From Fusobacterium sp. CAG:439 (GTDB lineage: Bacteria > Cyanobacteriota > Vampirovibrionia > Gastranaerophilales > Gastranaerophilaceae): DNA of 64,000 nucleotides. The notes under the pieces were generated by a model. The model searched no databases, was not told the origin of the DNA, and worked only from the letters and a program-made list of their open reading frames with translations. A program made the position numbers and the translations under genes. Shown piece by piece: positions 8,052 to 17,698 of this stretch. The DNA lies in contig FR900459.1 in NCBI GenBank assembly GCA_000438175.1, forward strand, positions 62,506-126,505. The letters are read 5' to 3'. Numbering within the stretch: the first letter of the stretch is position 1; each line of letters begins with the position of its first letter.

Positions 8052-9128
8052 CTATTCGGCATCTTTATTAATATCTTTTATGCTCAATGCAATTCTGTGT
8101 TCTTGAGGTGTAAATTTCTTAATAAGAACTTCTACACTGTCGCCAACTTTGAAAGTATTGAACGGATTAACATTTTCTTCTGCCATTTCAGAAACAGGTA
8201 ATAATGCTTCTACACCCGGGAAAATGTTAATGAAGGCACCAAAACCTGTTACTTTATTTACGGTTCCTTTAATAATTTGTCCTTCTTCGAACTGACCTTC
8301 AATTTGCTGCCATGGATCTTCACCCATTCTTTTTAAAGATAATGAAATTCTCTTTAATTCATTGTCAATTTTAATAATTTTAACTTCGATTGTTTCGCCT
8401 AAAGAAATTACATCTGAAGGATGTTTAATTCTTGACCATGAAATTTCTGAAATAGGAAGAAGTCCGTCGATACCATTAATATCAACAAATGCACCGAAAT
8501 CAGCAATTCTTACAACTTCACCTTTAACAACTGCCCCTTCTTCAAGTTCTGATAAAATATTATCAACAACCTGATCGCGCTGTTCAGCAACTGCCTGTCT
8601 TTGAGATAAGATAAGTTTATTTTTCTTAGGATCAGCTTCCAATACTTTAACTTCAATTTTAGTATCGATTAAACCGTCAAAAGGAGTTCCTGTTCTTAAT
8701 TGAGAAGAAGGAATAAAACCTTTTAAATCTGCAACGTCAACAAGTACACCGCCTTTAACGATTGAAACAACTTTTGCAAGTATAGTATCGCCTTGAAGTT
8801 TTGCATCATTAAGCTGAGCCCATGCTTGAGCAAATGCAAGTCTTTTAAGAGAAAGAAGCATACCGTCTTCATCATTTTCTTCTTTCAATACATAAAATTC
8901 TTTTTCTTCACCGATTTCAAGGTTATCAAAACCTTCTGCGGCAGGAATTTCTTTATTAGGCAAGAAAGCTTCTGTTTTAGCACCTTTAACGCTGATTAAA
9001 TACCCTTCACTTTCTTTTTTTACAACAGTACCTTCTACGATATCAGCTACTGAATAAGATTTTGCAAAAGATTCTTCCAGTAATCTTTCAAATTCATCTA
9101 AATTTGTTTTCTCTAATGTTGTTGTCAT
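8052..9128 (-). CDS. rpsA: 30S ribosomal protein S1
   Basis: The 358 aa protein has four S1 RNA-binding repeats, at about residues 27-95, 110-178, 195-264 and 280-350. Each carries the typical G-x-V-x-x-x-x-x-x-G strand pattern (for example VVKGEVVRIADFGAFVDING and IIKGTVNKVTGFGAFINIF). This is the shorter four-domain form seen outside Proteobacteria. It binds mRNA and helps initiation on the 30S subunit. It lies 5 bp downstream of ispH in one operon; an ispH-rpsA pairing is common and sometimes fused in other phyla. Confidence 0.92.
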   Translation of the reverse strand: MTTTLEKTNLDEFERLLEESFAKSYSVADIVEGTVVKKESEGYLISVKGAKTEAFLPNKEIPAAEGFDNLEIGEEKEFYVLKEENDEDGMLLSLKRLAFAQAWAQLNDAKLQGDTILAKVVSIVKGGVLVDVADLKGFIPSSQLRTGTPFDGLIDTKIEVKVLEADPKKNKLILSQRQAVAEQRDQVVDNILSELEEGAVVKGEVVRIADFGAFVDINGIDGLLPISEISWSRIKHPSDVISLGETIEVKIIKIDNELKRISLSLKRMGEDPWQQIEGQFEEGQIIKGTVNKVTGFGAFINIFPGVEALLPVSEMAEENVNPFNTFKVGDSVEVLIKKFTPQEHRIALSIKDINKDAE

Positions 9129-9133
9129 GTTTT

Positions 9134-10003
9134 TTATATTTCCTTTCTGAGTTTTTTTATAACATTTTCAATAATATTCTGCGGAGTTGATGCACCTGCG
9201 GTAACAGCGATACTCTCAGCCTTTTCGATTAAATCTTTGTAATTGTCCAGTTCATCATCTTTTTCAATATGAATTGTTTGGGTTATATCTTTTAATATTT
9301 CAGCCAAATGTGTTGTATTAGCACTCTTTTTAGAACCTGCAACGATAACCAGATCACTTTCTCCGGCAAGTTCTCTTGCCTCTTTTTGGCGCATTGACGT
9401 ACTCTGGCAAATAGTATTTGCAATATGAATTTCTTTAGCAATTGAAGTTAAATATTCAACAATGAAATTTAATGTAGAAATTCTCTGTGTTGTTTGAACC
9501 ACAACCCCGACACGTTTATGATTTTTAATTCTTGCTTCAAATTCTTCCAGCTGTTCAACAGAAGCTGCCACAACGACATTATCACTCCATAATTCAGCAT
9601 TTGCTCTAATCGCAATAACTTCCGGATGCTCGGATTTACCTACAATTACGACGAAATAGTTGTCTTTTGCCAGTTCAACTGCCTTTTGCTGAACTTTTTT
9701 AACATCAGGGCAGGTTAAATCAACAGGTTCAAACCCTGCTTTTTTAATTTGTTCAATAACTTGAGGGCTTTCCCCATGACTTCTTATTACACAAATCCCC
9801 TCGCCTTTTTCGGGAATTTCTGTCAATGTTTTAATCCCTAATTTTTCAAGTTCATTGATTACCTGAGTATTATGAATAAGTTCTCCCAACACAAATACAT
9901 TTTTGTCGGGGTTTTCGGCTTTTAATTTTTTAACGGTTTCAACGGCTCTTTTTACTCCGTAGCAAAAACCTGCATATTTAGCTAGTTTAATTTCTTTCGG
10001 CAA
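9134..10003 (-). CDS. ispH: 4-hydroxy-3-methylbut-2-enyl diphosphate reductase IspH
   Basis: IspH is the last enzyme of the MEP isoprenoid pathway and makes IPP and DMAPP with a [4Fe-4S] cluster. The 289 aa protein shows the three conserved cysteine motifs: AGFCYGVKRAVE (about residue 14), DLTCPDVKK (about 97) and ANTICQSTSMRQ (about 190). It also has HGESPQ, SEHPEV and the VTAGASTP motif near the end. The likely start is TTG at 10003 with an AAAGAAG stretch upstream; no better ATG is in frame. It is followed by rpsA. Confidence 0.93.
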   Translation of the reverse strand: MPKEIKLAKYAGFCYGVKRAVETVKKLKAENPDKNVFVLGELIHNTQVINELEKLGIKTLTEIPEKGEGICVIRSHGESPQVIEQIKKAGFEPVDLTCPDVKKVQQKAVELAKDNYFVVIVGKSEHPEVIAIRANAELWSDNVVVAASVEQLEEFEARIKNHKRVGVVVQTTQRISTLNFIVEYLTSIAKEIHIANTICQSTSMRQKEARELAGESDLVIVAGSKKSANTTHLAEILKDITQTIHIEKDDELDNYKDLIEKAESIAVTAGASTPQNIIENVIKKLRKEI

Positions 10004-10085
10004 TTTAAAATTGTCTTCTTTCTATAAAACTCGCGATTATCAAACCGCTGTAAAAATATTAAAATATAAAAGTTAAAAAAAATCA

Positions 10086-10117
10086 AGAACAAAAAAGCCT
10101 CTTTATTAAGAGGCTTT
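10086..10117 (-). terminator. intrinsic terminator
   Basis: AAAGCCTCTT pairs with AAGAGGCTTT, and on the minus strand a T6 run follows. It terminates the 941 aa gene at 10146. Confidence 0.75.
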
Positions 10118-10145
10118 CTGTTTTCACACCTGCAAATTTTTTACT

Positions 10146-12971
10146 TTATACCATTAAATTACCTTTTTTATCTTTAAGATAAATTTCTTTTGCATCAAAT
10201 CCGTAAGGATTTGTAGTATAAGAAGAATTATTTGCTTTTTTATCGTTATCATATTCAATATCATGTTTTTTAGCTATATTCTGGTATCCGACATCGGAAA
10301 CAGCTAAAAACTTAACGACATTAGTAATTTTATTGTTTACATCATTCGGCAGTCCCATTGAAAGAAGCATATCAGCTCTGTCTTTGTCTTTAACAATTGC
10401 ATTAAACAGATTAACATCAGTTCTTGCAATCATGACATAAATAGTTTTCTTTTGTGCACCGTTAGGGATTGAAGACAACAATTTTATTTTTTGTTCCAAC
10501 GGAAGTTTTTTAAAGTAATTTGCAAAATATTCTCTTTTAACATCAGAAGGCAGTGCATCAAATTCACTTTGAGATAATTGAACACCGCTTGCAAGTCTTT
10601 CTTGTAAAGACACTGCATCAGATGTTTGAGCAAATTCAATTAAATTATTTCTTGCAGCTGCTTCACCTGTAACTCTCGGGAGTTCTGTTTCCTGAATATA
10701 AGATGGAGCATTTTCAAGATTAGTAACAGCTGCTTCAATAGCTTTTTCATTATTGGATGCATAAACAGTATCCAGAGCCTTAGCTTGAACTGTCATATCA
10801 TAATCTTTTATATTAGCTGCGGCATGTTCTTGCACCTCAGAATACTTAGATTGCATAATATCTCTATGCATAGCCAACTGGCTATCTTTATGACAATCTT
10901 TAATTTGATCTGCTAACGAATTTGAATATTTAATTGCATCTTCTTCATTAAATTGTTGTTCAATTCTCTTATGAACCATTGAAAATACTTTTGTTAGATT
11001 TTCTTTATCTAATTTTGCAACAATACCATTTTCAGCAACTGCTGCTGTTGCTTTTTTTGATTTTTGGGTTGCAATATCCAAAGATGTAATTTGAGCTTTA
11101 CCTTTTAATTTATCTGCATTGTTTGCAGCATACACTTGTAATTCTTCTTTTGCATTTTCATGAGCTTGCAACTCTATTACAGCTGCATCCTGCTTATCTA
11201 CATCATCAATTGTTGTGGCAACATCATAACCTAATTTTTGGATTTCAACATTTTCATTACCAGCCGCCATTTTGGATGAATAAATAACCTTTTTATCATC
11301 ATGCTCTGCACCGGAACAGCTGGCAGCTTGCAAGATAATCCCACTGGTTTTAGCAGCGGCACGAGCTTCTTCTTGCTCAAACTTATTATCAGATTTCAAT
11401 CCAATGTTCATTGTTTCTACGGATGTAGAATACTGGTCTTTGTCCAAATATTCAGTTGCAAGAGCTGCTTTTCCAATTAAATCACCATCTTTTAATAATT
11501 CCGGGTATTCTTTTGAATACATTGCAAATAATTTTGAAGAAGCAGACCCATTATAAAATTTAACAGCTGTTTTAACATATTCAGAACGTTGTTCTGGAGT
11601 CATTCCTTTACATTTTTTATCAATGAAAGCTTTTACAGCGCCAGCTTCCATATTAGAACCTTTGATATGTTCTTTTATTTCAGAACCGTATACTTCTAAA
11701 TCATTTACTACAGATTTCTCAAATTCTGTTTCAGGTTTAGGCATAGCTTTTTGAAAAGCTTTTAGTTCTTCTAATTCTTTTTTTGCATTAACGTCTGAAG
11801 GGTTTAATCTTTCTTCTAGAAGAGATAGAAGCCCTTGTTCTTCTGATGTTAAAGCTTCGCCTTTTGTTTGCTTAGTCTTTATAGCATCATACTCTGCCTG
11901 CAATTTCTCAAGATTTGCCGCTCTTGATTTTTTTATTTCTCTTTGTCCTGCAGGAGTGTTAACATAACGATTCAAATCTGCCAATTTAGCTTCTTCATCA
12001 TTAGTTAATTGTACACCTTTATCTTGTTTTGCTTTTAAAGCATCATAAAGTAATTGTTCTTCATTTAAATTATAATATTTTATATATTGTCTTGCATCTG
12101 ATGGGCATAATTCAAGATCTTTAAGACCTTTTTCTTTACCAACAATATCTGAAACCTGAGAAGAAATTAACTTCCAATGAGAAATATATTCTCTGTCAGC
12201 TTCATTCAAAGACTCCGGATCAAGTTGTTCTGCTTCATTCAAATATTCATCAATGGCATTATAACGTTCAGCATCATCCTTATGCATAAACTCAACATAA
12301 GAAACACCTTCTTTATTTGCTGTTTGAATACCATTCATTACAATATCTGCTGCAGTACCTATATCTTCAGCTTTTTCTAAATTTGCATCATCAGGCAAAT
12401 TAATTAAGAGCTTTAACTGTTCAAATTTATCACTTGAATTTATACTTGCTTTAAACTTTTCAACAAGTTTATGTCTTTGTTCCGGAGTTAGAGCATCCCA
12501 TTGTTCTTCAGAATGAGGTTCCGAAATATAACCGCCGCTGTGATTTTTTGTACCATAAATATATTGACTTTTTACAAATTCTGTAACGCAAGCATCTACT
12601 TTTTTTACTGTGGATAGTTTGTTAAACTCTGACTTATTGAAAAATCCATAATTATCTTGAGCATCAAAAGATTGTTCCGGTTTTGAATTTCCATTATTAG
12701 CATCTTCTAATTTTTGAGAAGAAGCTTGTCTCATTTCTGTCTTTAAATTATTAACCAGTTCTAATTGTTTGTCTATTTGTAATGCCTTAAAATCAGGATA
12801 TTTGCTAATTAAAAGCATCAATTCATCTTGAGTAAGATCTAATTTCTTTAATAATTTTTCGGTTTCCGAATTAGCTACCATTATAGAATTAGGCGAAGCA
12901 GTATTAGTACTTGAAACCTTACTTTCAACACTTGGAATATTATTATTAAAATTTACTGAATTAACGCTCAT
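10146..12971 (-). CDS. large hypothetical helical protein, 941 aa
   Basis: No known family is recognised. The protein is predicted soluble, with no signal peptide and no membrane helix. It is rich in Lys, Glu, Asp, Ala and Gln. The N-terminal 40 residues are Ser/Asn-rich (MSVNSVNFNNNIPSV). Helical and coiled-coil-like stretches fill most of the rest. The region from about 560 to 800 looks like short helical repeats of HEAT or TPR type, without a clear consensus. The C-terminus is SYTTNPYGFDAKEIYLKD. It sits 90 bp downstream of the 364 aa unknown at 13062, same strand. A structural, surface or effector role is possible. Confidence 0.65.
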   Translation of the reverse strand: MSVNSVNFNNNIPSVESKVSSTNTASPNSIMVANSETEKLLKKLDLTQDELMLLISKYPDFKALQIDKQLELVNNLKTEMRQASSQKLEDANNGNSKPEQSFDAQDNYGFFNKSEFNKLSTVKKVDACVTEFVKSQYIYGTKNHSGGYISEPHSEEQWDALTPEQRHKLVEKFKASINSSDKFEQLKLLINLPDDANLEKAEDIGTAADIVMNGIQTANKEGVSYVEFMHKDDAERYNAIDEYLNEAEQLDPESLNEADREYISHWKLISSQVSDIVGKEKGLKDLELCPSDARQYIKYYNLNEEQLLYDALKAKQDKGVQLTNDEEAKLADLNRYVNTPAGQREIKKSRAANLEKLQAEYDAIKTKQTKGEALTSEEQGLLSLLEERLNPSDVNAKKELEELKAFQKAMPKPETEFEKSVVNDLEVYGSEIKEHIKGSNMEAGAVKAFIDKKCKGMTPEQRSEYVKTAVKFYNGSASSKLFAMYSKEYPELLKDGDLIGKAALATEYLDKDQYSTSVETMNIGLKSDNKFEQEEARAAAKTSGIILQAASCSGAEHDDKKVIYSSKMAAGNENVEIQKLGYDVATTIDDVDKQDAAVIELQAHENAKEELQVYAANNADKLKGKAQITSLDIATQKSKKATAAVAENGIVAKLDKENLTKVFSMVHKRIEQQFNEEDAIKYSNSLADQIKDCHKDSQLAMHRDIMQSKYSEVQEHAAANIKDYDMTVQAKALDTVYASNNEKAIEAAVTNLENAPSYIQETELPRVTGEAAARNNLIEFAQTSDAVSLQERLASGVQLSQSEFDALPSDVKREYFANYFKKLPLEQKIKLLSSIPNGAQKKTIYVMIARTDVNLFNAIVKDKDRADMLLSMGLPNDVNNKITNVVKFLAVSDVGYQNIAKKHDIEYDNDKKANNSSYTTNPYGFDAKEIYLKDKKGNLMV

Positions 12972-13061
12972 AGCTACTCTCGAATTTTACAACTATACAT
13001 GTAAAAACATACCCTTTTGGGCTATTTCAACATGACATAAAAATGTTACATAAGTTAATAA

Positions 13062-14156
13062 TTATTCAACTTCACTCATTGGCATTAATGCACCTTTTGT
13101 AGTTGTCATATATTCTGAATTTACTTGCCATACTCCGGAAAGTTTTGCTGCATTTTTAAACTGATCATTATTAAATACTTGTATTAAAATATTTGCTAAT
13201 TGATCATCTATTAAAGCGTAAGTTCTATCTCCACCTTCAAGAGTTACCAATGAATATTTGATTTTCAATGGATTTGAAGATTTAGGGTTAATAGTTGCAT
13301 TATACAATGTAACATCTCTTACCCACAGTTCAGGATTGTCATTCTTTTTGATAGTAACCATCTCTGCATCATTCATGTTGTCATCGGTAGAATAATAACC
13401 TAACCAGTATTTGTCATTTCCGATAGTAACTTCTTGAGAACCAGCTAACTTACCATATGATTTTTTAGGAATAGCATCCTTCATAATGTTATAATTTGCA
13501 ACATTCTGCATACTTATCTGATCGTGACGTAACGACCTGTTTTCTTTATGGACTGCAATATCTGCTTTATTATTTGGAGATTTTATTGCTGATTCTACAT
13601 AAGCAACTTTTTCTTTATCAAATATAGGTCTAGTTTGTCCATCTACATTGATACTTTTTACATTAAATGATAATCCTTTTGTACCATCATCAGAAATTAA
13701 ATCATAAGTTATATCACTATAATCTGTAACCGGCTTTTCACTTGATGATGTTTTTAAGAATCCGCCCATATCTACCATAGACGATACCCCATACATTATT
13801 TTATCGAAATTTTTACTATTATCTTTAGTATTTACAAGACCTATAGTTGAAGATATATACAAAGAAGGACTTTCTACATCAATAAATGTTTCCTGTCCGA
13901 CTAGTCTTCCTTTTTCCACTCCGCTATCATTCATTTCTATTGAATTACCATTATCTATAGGCACTTGGATATCATTAGCAGAAGAACTTGCCATAGGGCT
14001 CATAGCCAAAACTGTTGCAGCTAATGGAACAGCAAGCTTATGAGATACAGGATTGGATGAATGTCCGTTATTAGAATGCTTTTTCTTTTTTCCTTCAAAG
14101 TTTAACTGATTGTAAGTTTTTACCAGTGATACTGATGATACAGGTCTGATTGTCAT
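13062..14156 (-). CDS. hypothetical protein with N-terminal F-E-G motif and one hydrophobic segment, 364 aa
   Basis: No family is recognised. The N-terminus MTIRPVSSVSLVKTYNQ is followed by LNFEGKKKK, a basic stretch, and then a hydrophobic helix (about residues 42-56, LAVPLAATVLAMSPMASSSA). The helix could act as a late signal peptide or anchor. The rest (about 300 aa) looks like a beta-rich extracellular domain. An F-x-G motif at about residue 20 recurs in other unknown proteins of this window. AGGGGT precedes the ATG. A TTTACA-18-TATAAT promoter lies about 110 bp upstream. Confidence 0.6.
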   Translation of the reverse strand: MTIRPVSSVSLVKTYNQLNFEGKKKKHSNNGHSSNPVSHKLAVPLAATVLAMSPMASSSANDIQVPIDNGNSIEMNDSGVEKGRLVGQETFIDVESPSLYISSTIGLVNTKDNSKNFDKIMYGVSSMVDMGGFLKTSSSEKPVTDYSDITYDLISDDGTKGLSFNVKSINVDGQTRPIFDKEKVAYVESAIKSPNNKADIAVHKENRSLRHDQISMQNVANYNIMKDAIPKKSYGKLAGSQEVTIGNDKYWLGYYSTDDNMNDAEMVTIKKNDNPELWVRDVTLYNATINPKSSNPLKIKYSLVTLEGGDRTYALIDDQLANILIQVFNNDQFKNAAKLSGVWQVNSEYMTTTKGALMPMSEVE

Positions 14157-14269
14157 AGTCGTTTTTACCCCTATTTTTTATTTTTACTTAAATTTTTCTT
14201 CGCTAAATTAAGGCAAGTCAAAAAAATTTTTTGCTACCTTATTTATTCATTAATTCCCTTTAAATCGTA

Positions 14270-14299
14270 TTATATCAACTCATACGAGGATTTGTAAAA
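14270..14299 (-). promoter_or_regulatory. promoter of the gene at 13062
   Basis: On the minus strand TTTACA (14299-14294), an 18 bp spacer and TATAAT (14275-14270). A 5' leader of about 105 nt is implied. Confidence 0.55.
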
Positions 14300-14343
14300 T
14301 AGTATATACGATATTAACATTTTGTTACACTTGCACCGTTTTT

Positions 14344-14372
14344 TTGTTTGTTGTACGGTACATGTGTATATT
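14344..14372 (+). promoter_or_regulatory. promoter of the class II aldolase gene
   Basis: TTGTTT (14344-14349), a 17 bp spacer and TATATT (14367-14372). The spacer contains the inverted repeat TGTAC-G-GTACA, a possible regulator site. Confidence 0.5.
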
Positions 14373-14423
14373 AAATGAAGCTTTATAGCGATGATATATA
14401 TCAGTAAAAGAAGGAGAACTCAA

Positions 14424-15383
14424 ATGAGTGAAAGAAAATTAGTTGGAACAGGAGAAATGTTCAAAAAAGCATTAGCCGGCGGTTATGCTATTGGTGCTTA
14501 CAACGTTAACAACATGGAAATTTTGCAGGGTATTGCTGAAGCTGCAGAAGAAACTCAATCACCTATTATTTTACAGGTTTCTGCAGGTGCTAGAAAATAC
14601 GCTAACCAAACTTACTTAATCAAATTGGTTGAAGCTGCTCTGGCTACTACTACAGTACCTATCGCTTTACACTTAGACCACGGTGCTGATTTTGAAATTT
14701 GTAAAGCTTGTATTGACGGCGGTTTCTCATCTGTTATGATTGACGGTTCAAGATTCCCGTTAGAAGAAAACATCAAATTAACTAAACAGGTAGTTGATTA
14801 CGCTCATCCGCGCGGAGTTTCAGTTGAAGCTGAACTTGGTAAACTTGCAGGTGTTGAAGATGATGTTAAAGTTCATGCAAAAGATTCAACTTACACTGAT
14901 CCAGAAGAAGCTGCAAGATTTGTTAAAGAAACAGGCTGTGATTCATTAGCTGTTGCTATCGGAACTTCTCACGGTGCTTACAAATTCTCAGGCGAAGCTA
15001 AATTAGACTTCGAAAGACTTGCAGAAATCAAAAAAGCTGTTAACGAAGCTGTTGGATATGACTTCCCGTTAGTATTACACGGTTCATCTTCAGTTCCTGC
15101 CGAATTCGTTGCTAAATGCAACCAGTACGGCGGTCAATTACCGAACGCTCAAGGTGTTCCTGAAGATATGTTAGCTTATGCTTCTAAACACGGTGTTGCT
15201 AAAATTAACATCGATACAGACTTAAGATTAGCTATGACTTCAACAATCAGAGAATTCTTTGTTGAACATCCTGAAAAATTCGACCCGCGTGAATATATGG
15301 GACCTGGCAGAACTGCAGTTAAAGAAATGGTTATGCACAAAATGCGCGACGTTCTTGGCACAGCAGGTCACGCTCAAGATTAA
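14424..15383 (+). CDS. fba: class II fructose-bisphosphate aldolase
   Basis: It cleaves fructose-1,6-bisphosphate in glycolysis, or forms it in gluconeogenesis, using Zn2+. The 319 aa protein has the class II motifs: GAYNVNNMEI near the N-terminus, ALHLDHGADFE with the catalytic Asp and metal-binding His, VEAELGKLAG, GTSHGAYKF, LVLHGSSSVP and KINIDTDLR. I choose ATG 14424 (MSERKLVG) because AGAAGGAG lies 8 nt upstream; an in-frame ATG at 14391 would put that site inside the gene. Strong use of GCT, GTT and GGT codons suggests high expression. It has its own promoter and terminator. Confidence 0.93.
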   Translation: MSERKLVGTGEMFKKALAGGYAIGAYNVNNMEILQGIAEAAEETQSPIILQVSAGARKYANQTYLIKLVEAALATTTVPIALHLDHGADFEICKACIDGGFSSVMIDGSRFPLEENIKLTKQVVDYAHPRGVSVEAELGKLAGVEDDVKVHAKDSTYTDPEEAARFVKETGCDSLAVAIGTSHGAYKFSGEAKLDFERLAEIKKAVNEAVGYDFPLVLHGSSSVPAEFVAKCNQYGGQLPNAQGVPEDMLAYASKHGVAKINIDTDLRLAMTSTIREFFVEHPEKFDPREYMGPGRTAVKEMVMHKMRDVLGTAGHAQD

Positions 15384-15431
15384 TCACATAATACGAAACA
15401 AAAAAAGAACCGACCCATATACATAAAATAA

Positions 15432-15462
15432 AAAGAGAACTGAATTATCAGTTCTCTTTCAT
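15432..15462. terminator. bidirectional intrinsic terminator between fba and ftsZ
   Basis: AAAGAGAACTGA pairs with TCAGTTCTCTTT around a 4 nt loop. It lies between convergent genes. Confidence 0.75.
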
Positions 15463-15496
15463 CTTTTTCATCTTCCAACTTAGTTAGTGTGATTTA

Positions 15497-16684
15497 TTAC
15501 TTTTTCAAGAAATCCGGAATTTCAATGTTAGTGAAGCTTGGAGAAACTTCGGGCATTGAACTTCTTCTTACTGTCTGCTGAGGCTGAGATGTTAAGTTAG
15601 AGTTTGAATTAAATGTTCCTGCAAAGAAATCAGAAGCACTTAATTGTTTAACCTCAGTTTTTTCTTCGGGTTTCTGACTTTTCATTTCAAAGCCTGTTGC
15701 AATAACAGTAATTTGAATTTCACCTTGAATATTTTCATTAACGGCAGTACCGATAATTACGGTAGCATCATCATTTACTGCATCGTGAATAATATTAGCG
15801 GCATCAGAAATTTCATGAAGCGTCATATCAGGTCCGCCTGTAATATTAACGATTACACCTGTTGCACCGTTGATTGAAGATTCAAGAAGCTGAGAGTTAA
15901 TAGCGATTTCAGCAGCTTTAACAGCTCTGCCTTCACCCTGACCGCGTCCTATACCCATAAGAGCAGAACCTGATGCCTGCATAACGCATTTAACATCGGC
16001 AAAGTCAACGTTAATAAGACCGGGAACTGTAATAATATCAGAAATACCTTGAACACCTCTTAAAAGAACTTCATCAACAATGATAAACGATTCTGTTAAT
16101 GAAACCTGTCTGTCAACAACCTGAAGTAATTTGTCATTAGGAACAACGATAACTGCATCAACAGCTTCTCTAAGTTTTTCCAAACCTTGATTAGCCTGAT
16201 TTTGTCTTTTACGTCCTTCCCAGGTAAAAGGTTTTGTAACAACAGCAATAGTTAAAATACCTAATTCTTTAGCGATTTTAGCAACCACGGGAGCAGCGCC
16301 TGTTCCTGTTCCGCCGCCCATACCTGCAGTGATAAATACCATATCAGCACCGTCTAAAGCTTCTGTTATTTCCTGTTGTGCTTCTTCAGCAGCTTTTTCA
16401 CCTACCGAAGGATCTCCGCCTGCACCGAGCCCGGCTGTAGACTTAGCACCCAGTTGAATTCTGTTTTTAGTCTGTCCGTATTCCAGAACTTGTAAATCTG
16501 TATTCATTAACCAGAACTCTACACCTGAAAGTCCTGCTTTAATCATTCGGTTAACTGCATTACCGCCGCCGCCGCCGACACCGATAACTTTGATGTTGGT
16601 AGGGTTAATTGGAGACCTTTGAGTTTGATCATTGCTTGTTGTTTCATCTTTTTTAGCAAAGATATCTGATACGAAATTTTCCAC
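15497..16684 (-). CDS. ftsZ: cell division GTPase FtsZ
   Basis: FtsZ is the tubulin homologue that forms the division ring. The 395 aa protein has the N-terminal [13 protein letters not shown] (about 36-48), the tubulin signature [13 protein letters not shown], the T7-loop region and a GTPase C-domain. A variable linker follows, then the conserved C-terminal peptide EIPDFLKK that binds SepF and other partners. SepF is encoded 2 kb away on the same strand. There is no ftsA or ftsQ next to it, unlike the dcw cluster. Confidence 0.95.
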   Translation of the reverse strand: MENFVSDIFAKKDETTSNDQTQRSPINPTNIKVIGVGGGGGNAVNRMIKAGLSGVEFWLMNTDLQVLEYGQTKNRIQLGAKSTAGLGAGGDPSVGEKAAEEAQQEITEALDGADMVFITAGMGGGTGTGAAPVVAKIAKELGILTIAVVTKPFTWEGRKRQNQANQGLEKLREAVDAVIVVPNDKLLQVVDRQVSLTESFIIVDEVLLRGVQGISDIITVPGLINVDFADVKCVMQASGSALMGIGRGQGEGRAVKAAEIAINSQLLESSINGATGVIVNITGGPDMTLHEISDAANIIHDAVNDDATVIIGTAVNENIQGEIQITVIATGFEMKSQKPEEKTEVKQLSASDFFAGTFNSNSNLTSQPQQTVRRSSMPEVSPSFTNIEIPDFLKK

Positions 16685-16850
16685 TTTTTTACCTCTTTTA
16701 TGTAATTGTATAGTTGTCTATCTACAATAGTATAATAACATACTATTTTAAATAGAAAAAAAGTACAATAATTTACCTGTAATTATGAACAAAATTTAAT
16801 ATAAATCGCTGTATTGCAAATATAATAAGAAAAACGGCATGCCCTTAATA

Positions 16851-17651
16851 TTATTTAACATAAGCCGGAGGCATTGCCCAGTGAAGTTTATTTCTTAAAA
16901 TCGAATAAAACTCAGAATTTTCAAGCAGAGCAAGTTTTGCGGTATAATCGGATTTTGTAATTTCAATTTCCGAACTGAATTCGTACAGTTCCTGTCCGTC
17001 TGTGGATAAAACATATTTAGCCTTATCATCCGTGCATACCGTAATTTTTTCGCAATCAGGAACTACAATCGGTCTTGCAGTAAGGGTATGCGGGCATATA
17101 GGAACAATTACAAAGGCTTTTAAAGCAGGATTTAATACAGGTCCGCCTGCTGAAAGTCCGTATGCAGTAGAGCCTGTAGGGGTAGCAACAATTATTCCGT
17201 CTGCCAGATAATCGCAAACGTATTTACCGTTTATTTTTAATGAAAATCTTGAAGTTCTGCCAAAATCGCGGCCTTTGATTACAAAATCATTCAATGCCGT
17301 AAAATCAGAGCTTTGCAGCATTATTCTATCCTCAACGACAAACTTTCCGTCTAAAATTTCATCAACAGATTTTTCTATATCTTCTTTTGAGGACTGCGAA
17401 AGAAACCCCAGGCGCCCGAGATTAATCCCGAAAATCGGCGTCTTATATTTTGCATAAAATCTTGTGGTTTTTAAAATTGTTCCGTCGCCTCCGATTACAA
17501 AGACAAAATCAAAACCCTCTTTAAGACCGTCAATATTTAAAACTGTTGTATTTATGCCTTTACTTGAAAGGATTGTGACGAGTTTATCTTTTACTTCAAC
17601 AGAATGTGATATTTCCTGATTATAACAAACTGCAAAATTTTTCATTTCCAT
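16851..17651 (-). CDS. nadK: NAD kinase
   Basis: It phosphorylates NAD to NADP. The 266 aa protein has the GGDGT motif (about 54-58), FGINLGRLGFL, and the ATPTGSTAYGLSAGGP loop that binds nucleotide and NAD. A start at 17651 (MEMKN) or 17645 is possible. No clear Shine-Dalgarno is seen. TTGCTT-17-TATATT lies only 9 nt before the ATG, so the message may be almost leaderless. Confidence 0.92.
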   Translation of the reverse strand: MEMKNFAVCYNQEISHSVEVKDKLVTILSSKGINTTVLNIDGLKEGFDFVFVIGGDGTILKTTRFYAKYKTPIFGINLGRLGFLSQSSKEDIEKSVDEILDGKFVVEDRIMLQSSDFTALNDFVIKGRDFGRTSRFSLKINGKYVCDYLADGIIVATPTGSTAYGLSAGGPVLNPALKAFVIVPICPHTLTARPIVVPDCEKITVCTDDKAKYVLSTDGQELYEFSSEIEITKSDYTAKLALLENSEFYSILRNKLHWAMPPAYVK

Positions 17652-17698
17652 AACGAAGAAAATATAGCATAATATTTAATTTTAAGCAAATTGAATAT

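Noticed and set aside
14391-14423. Longer aldolase N-terminus from ATG 14391
   Set aside because: The ribosome-binding site AGAAGGAG lies inside that extension, and the family normally starts near MSERKLV.
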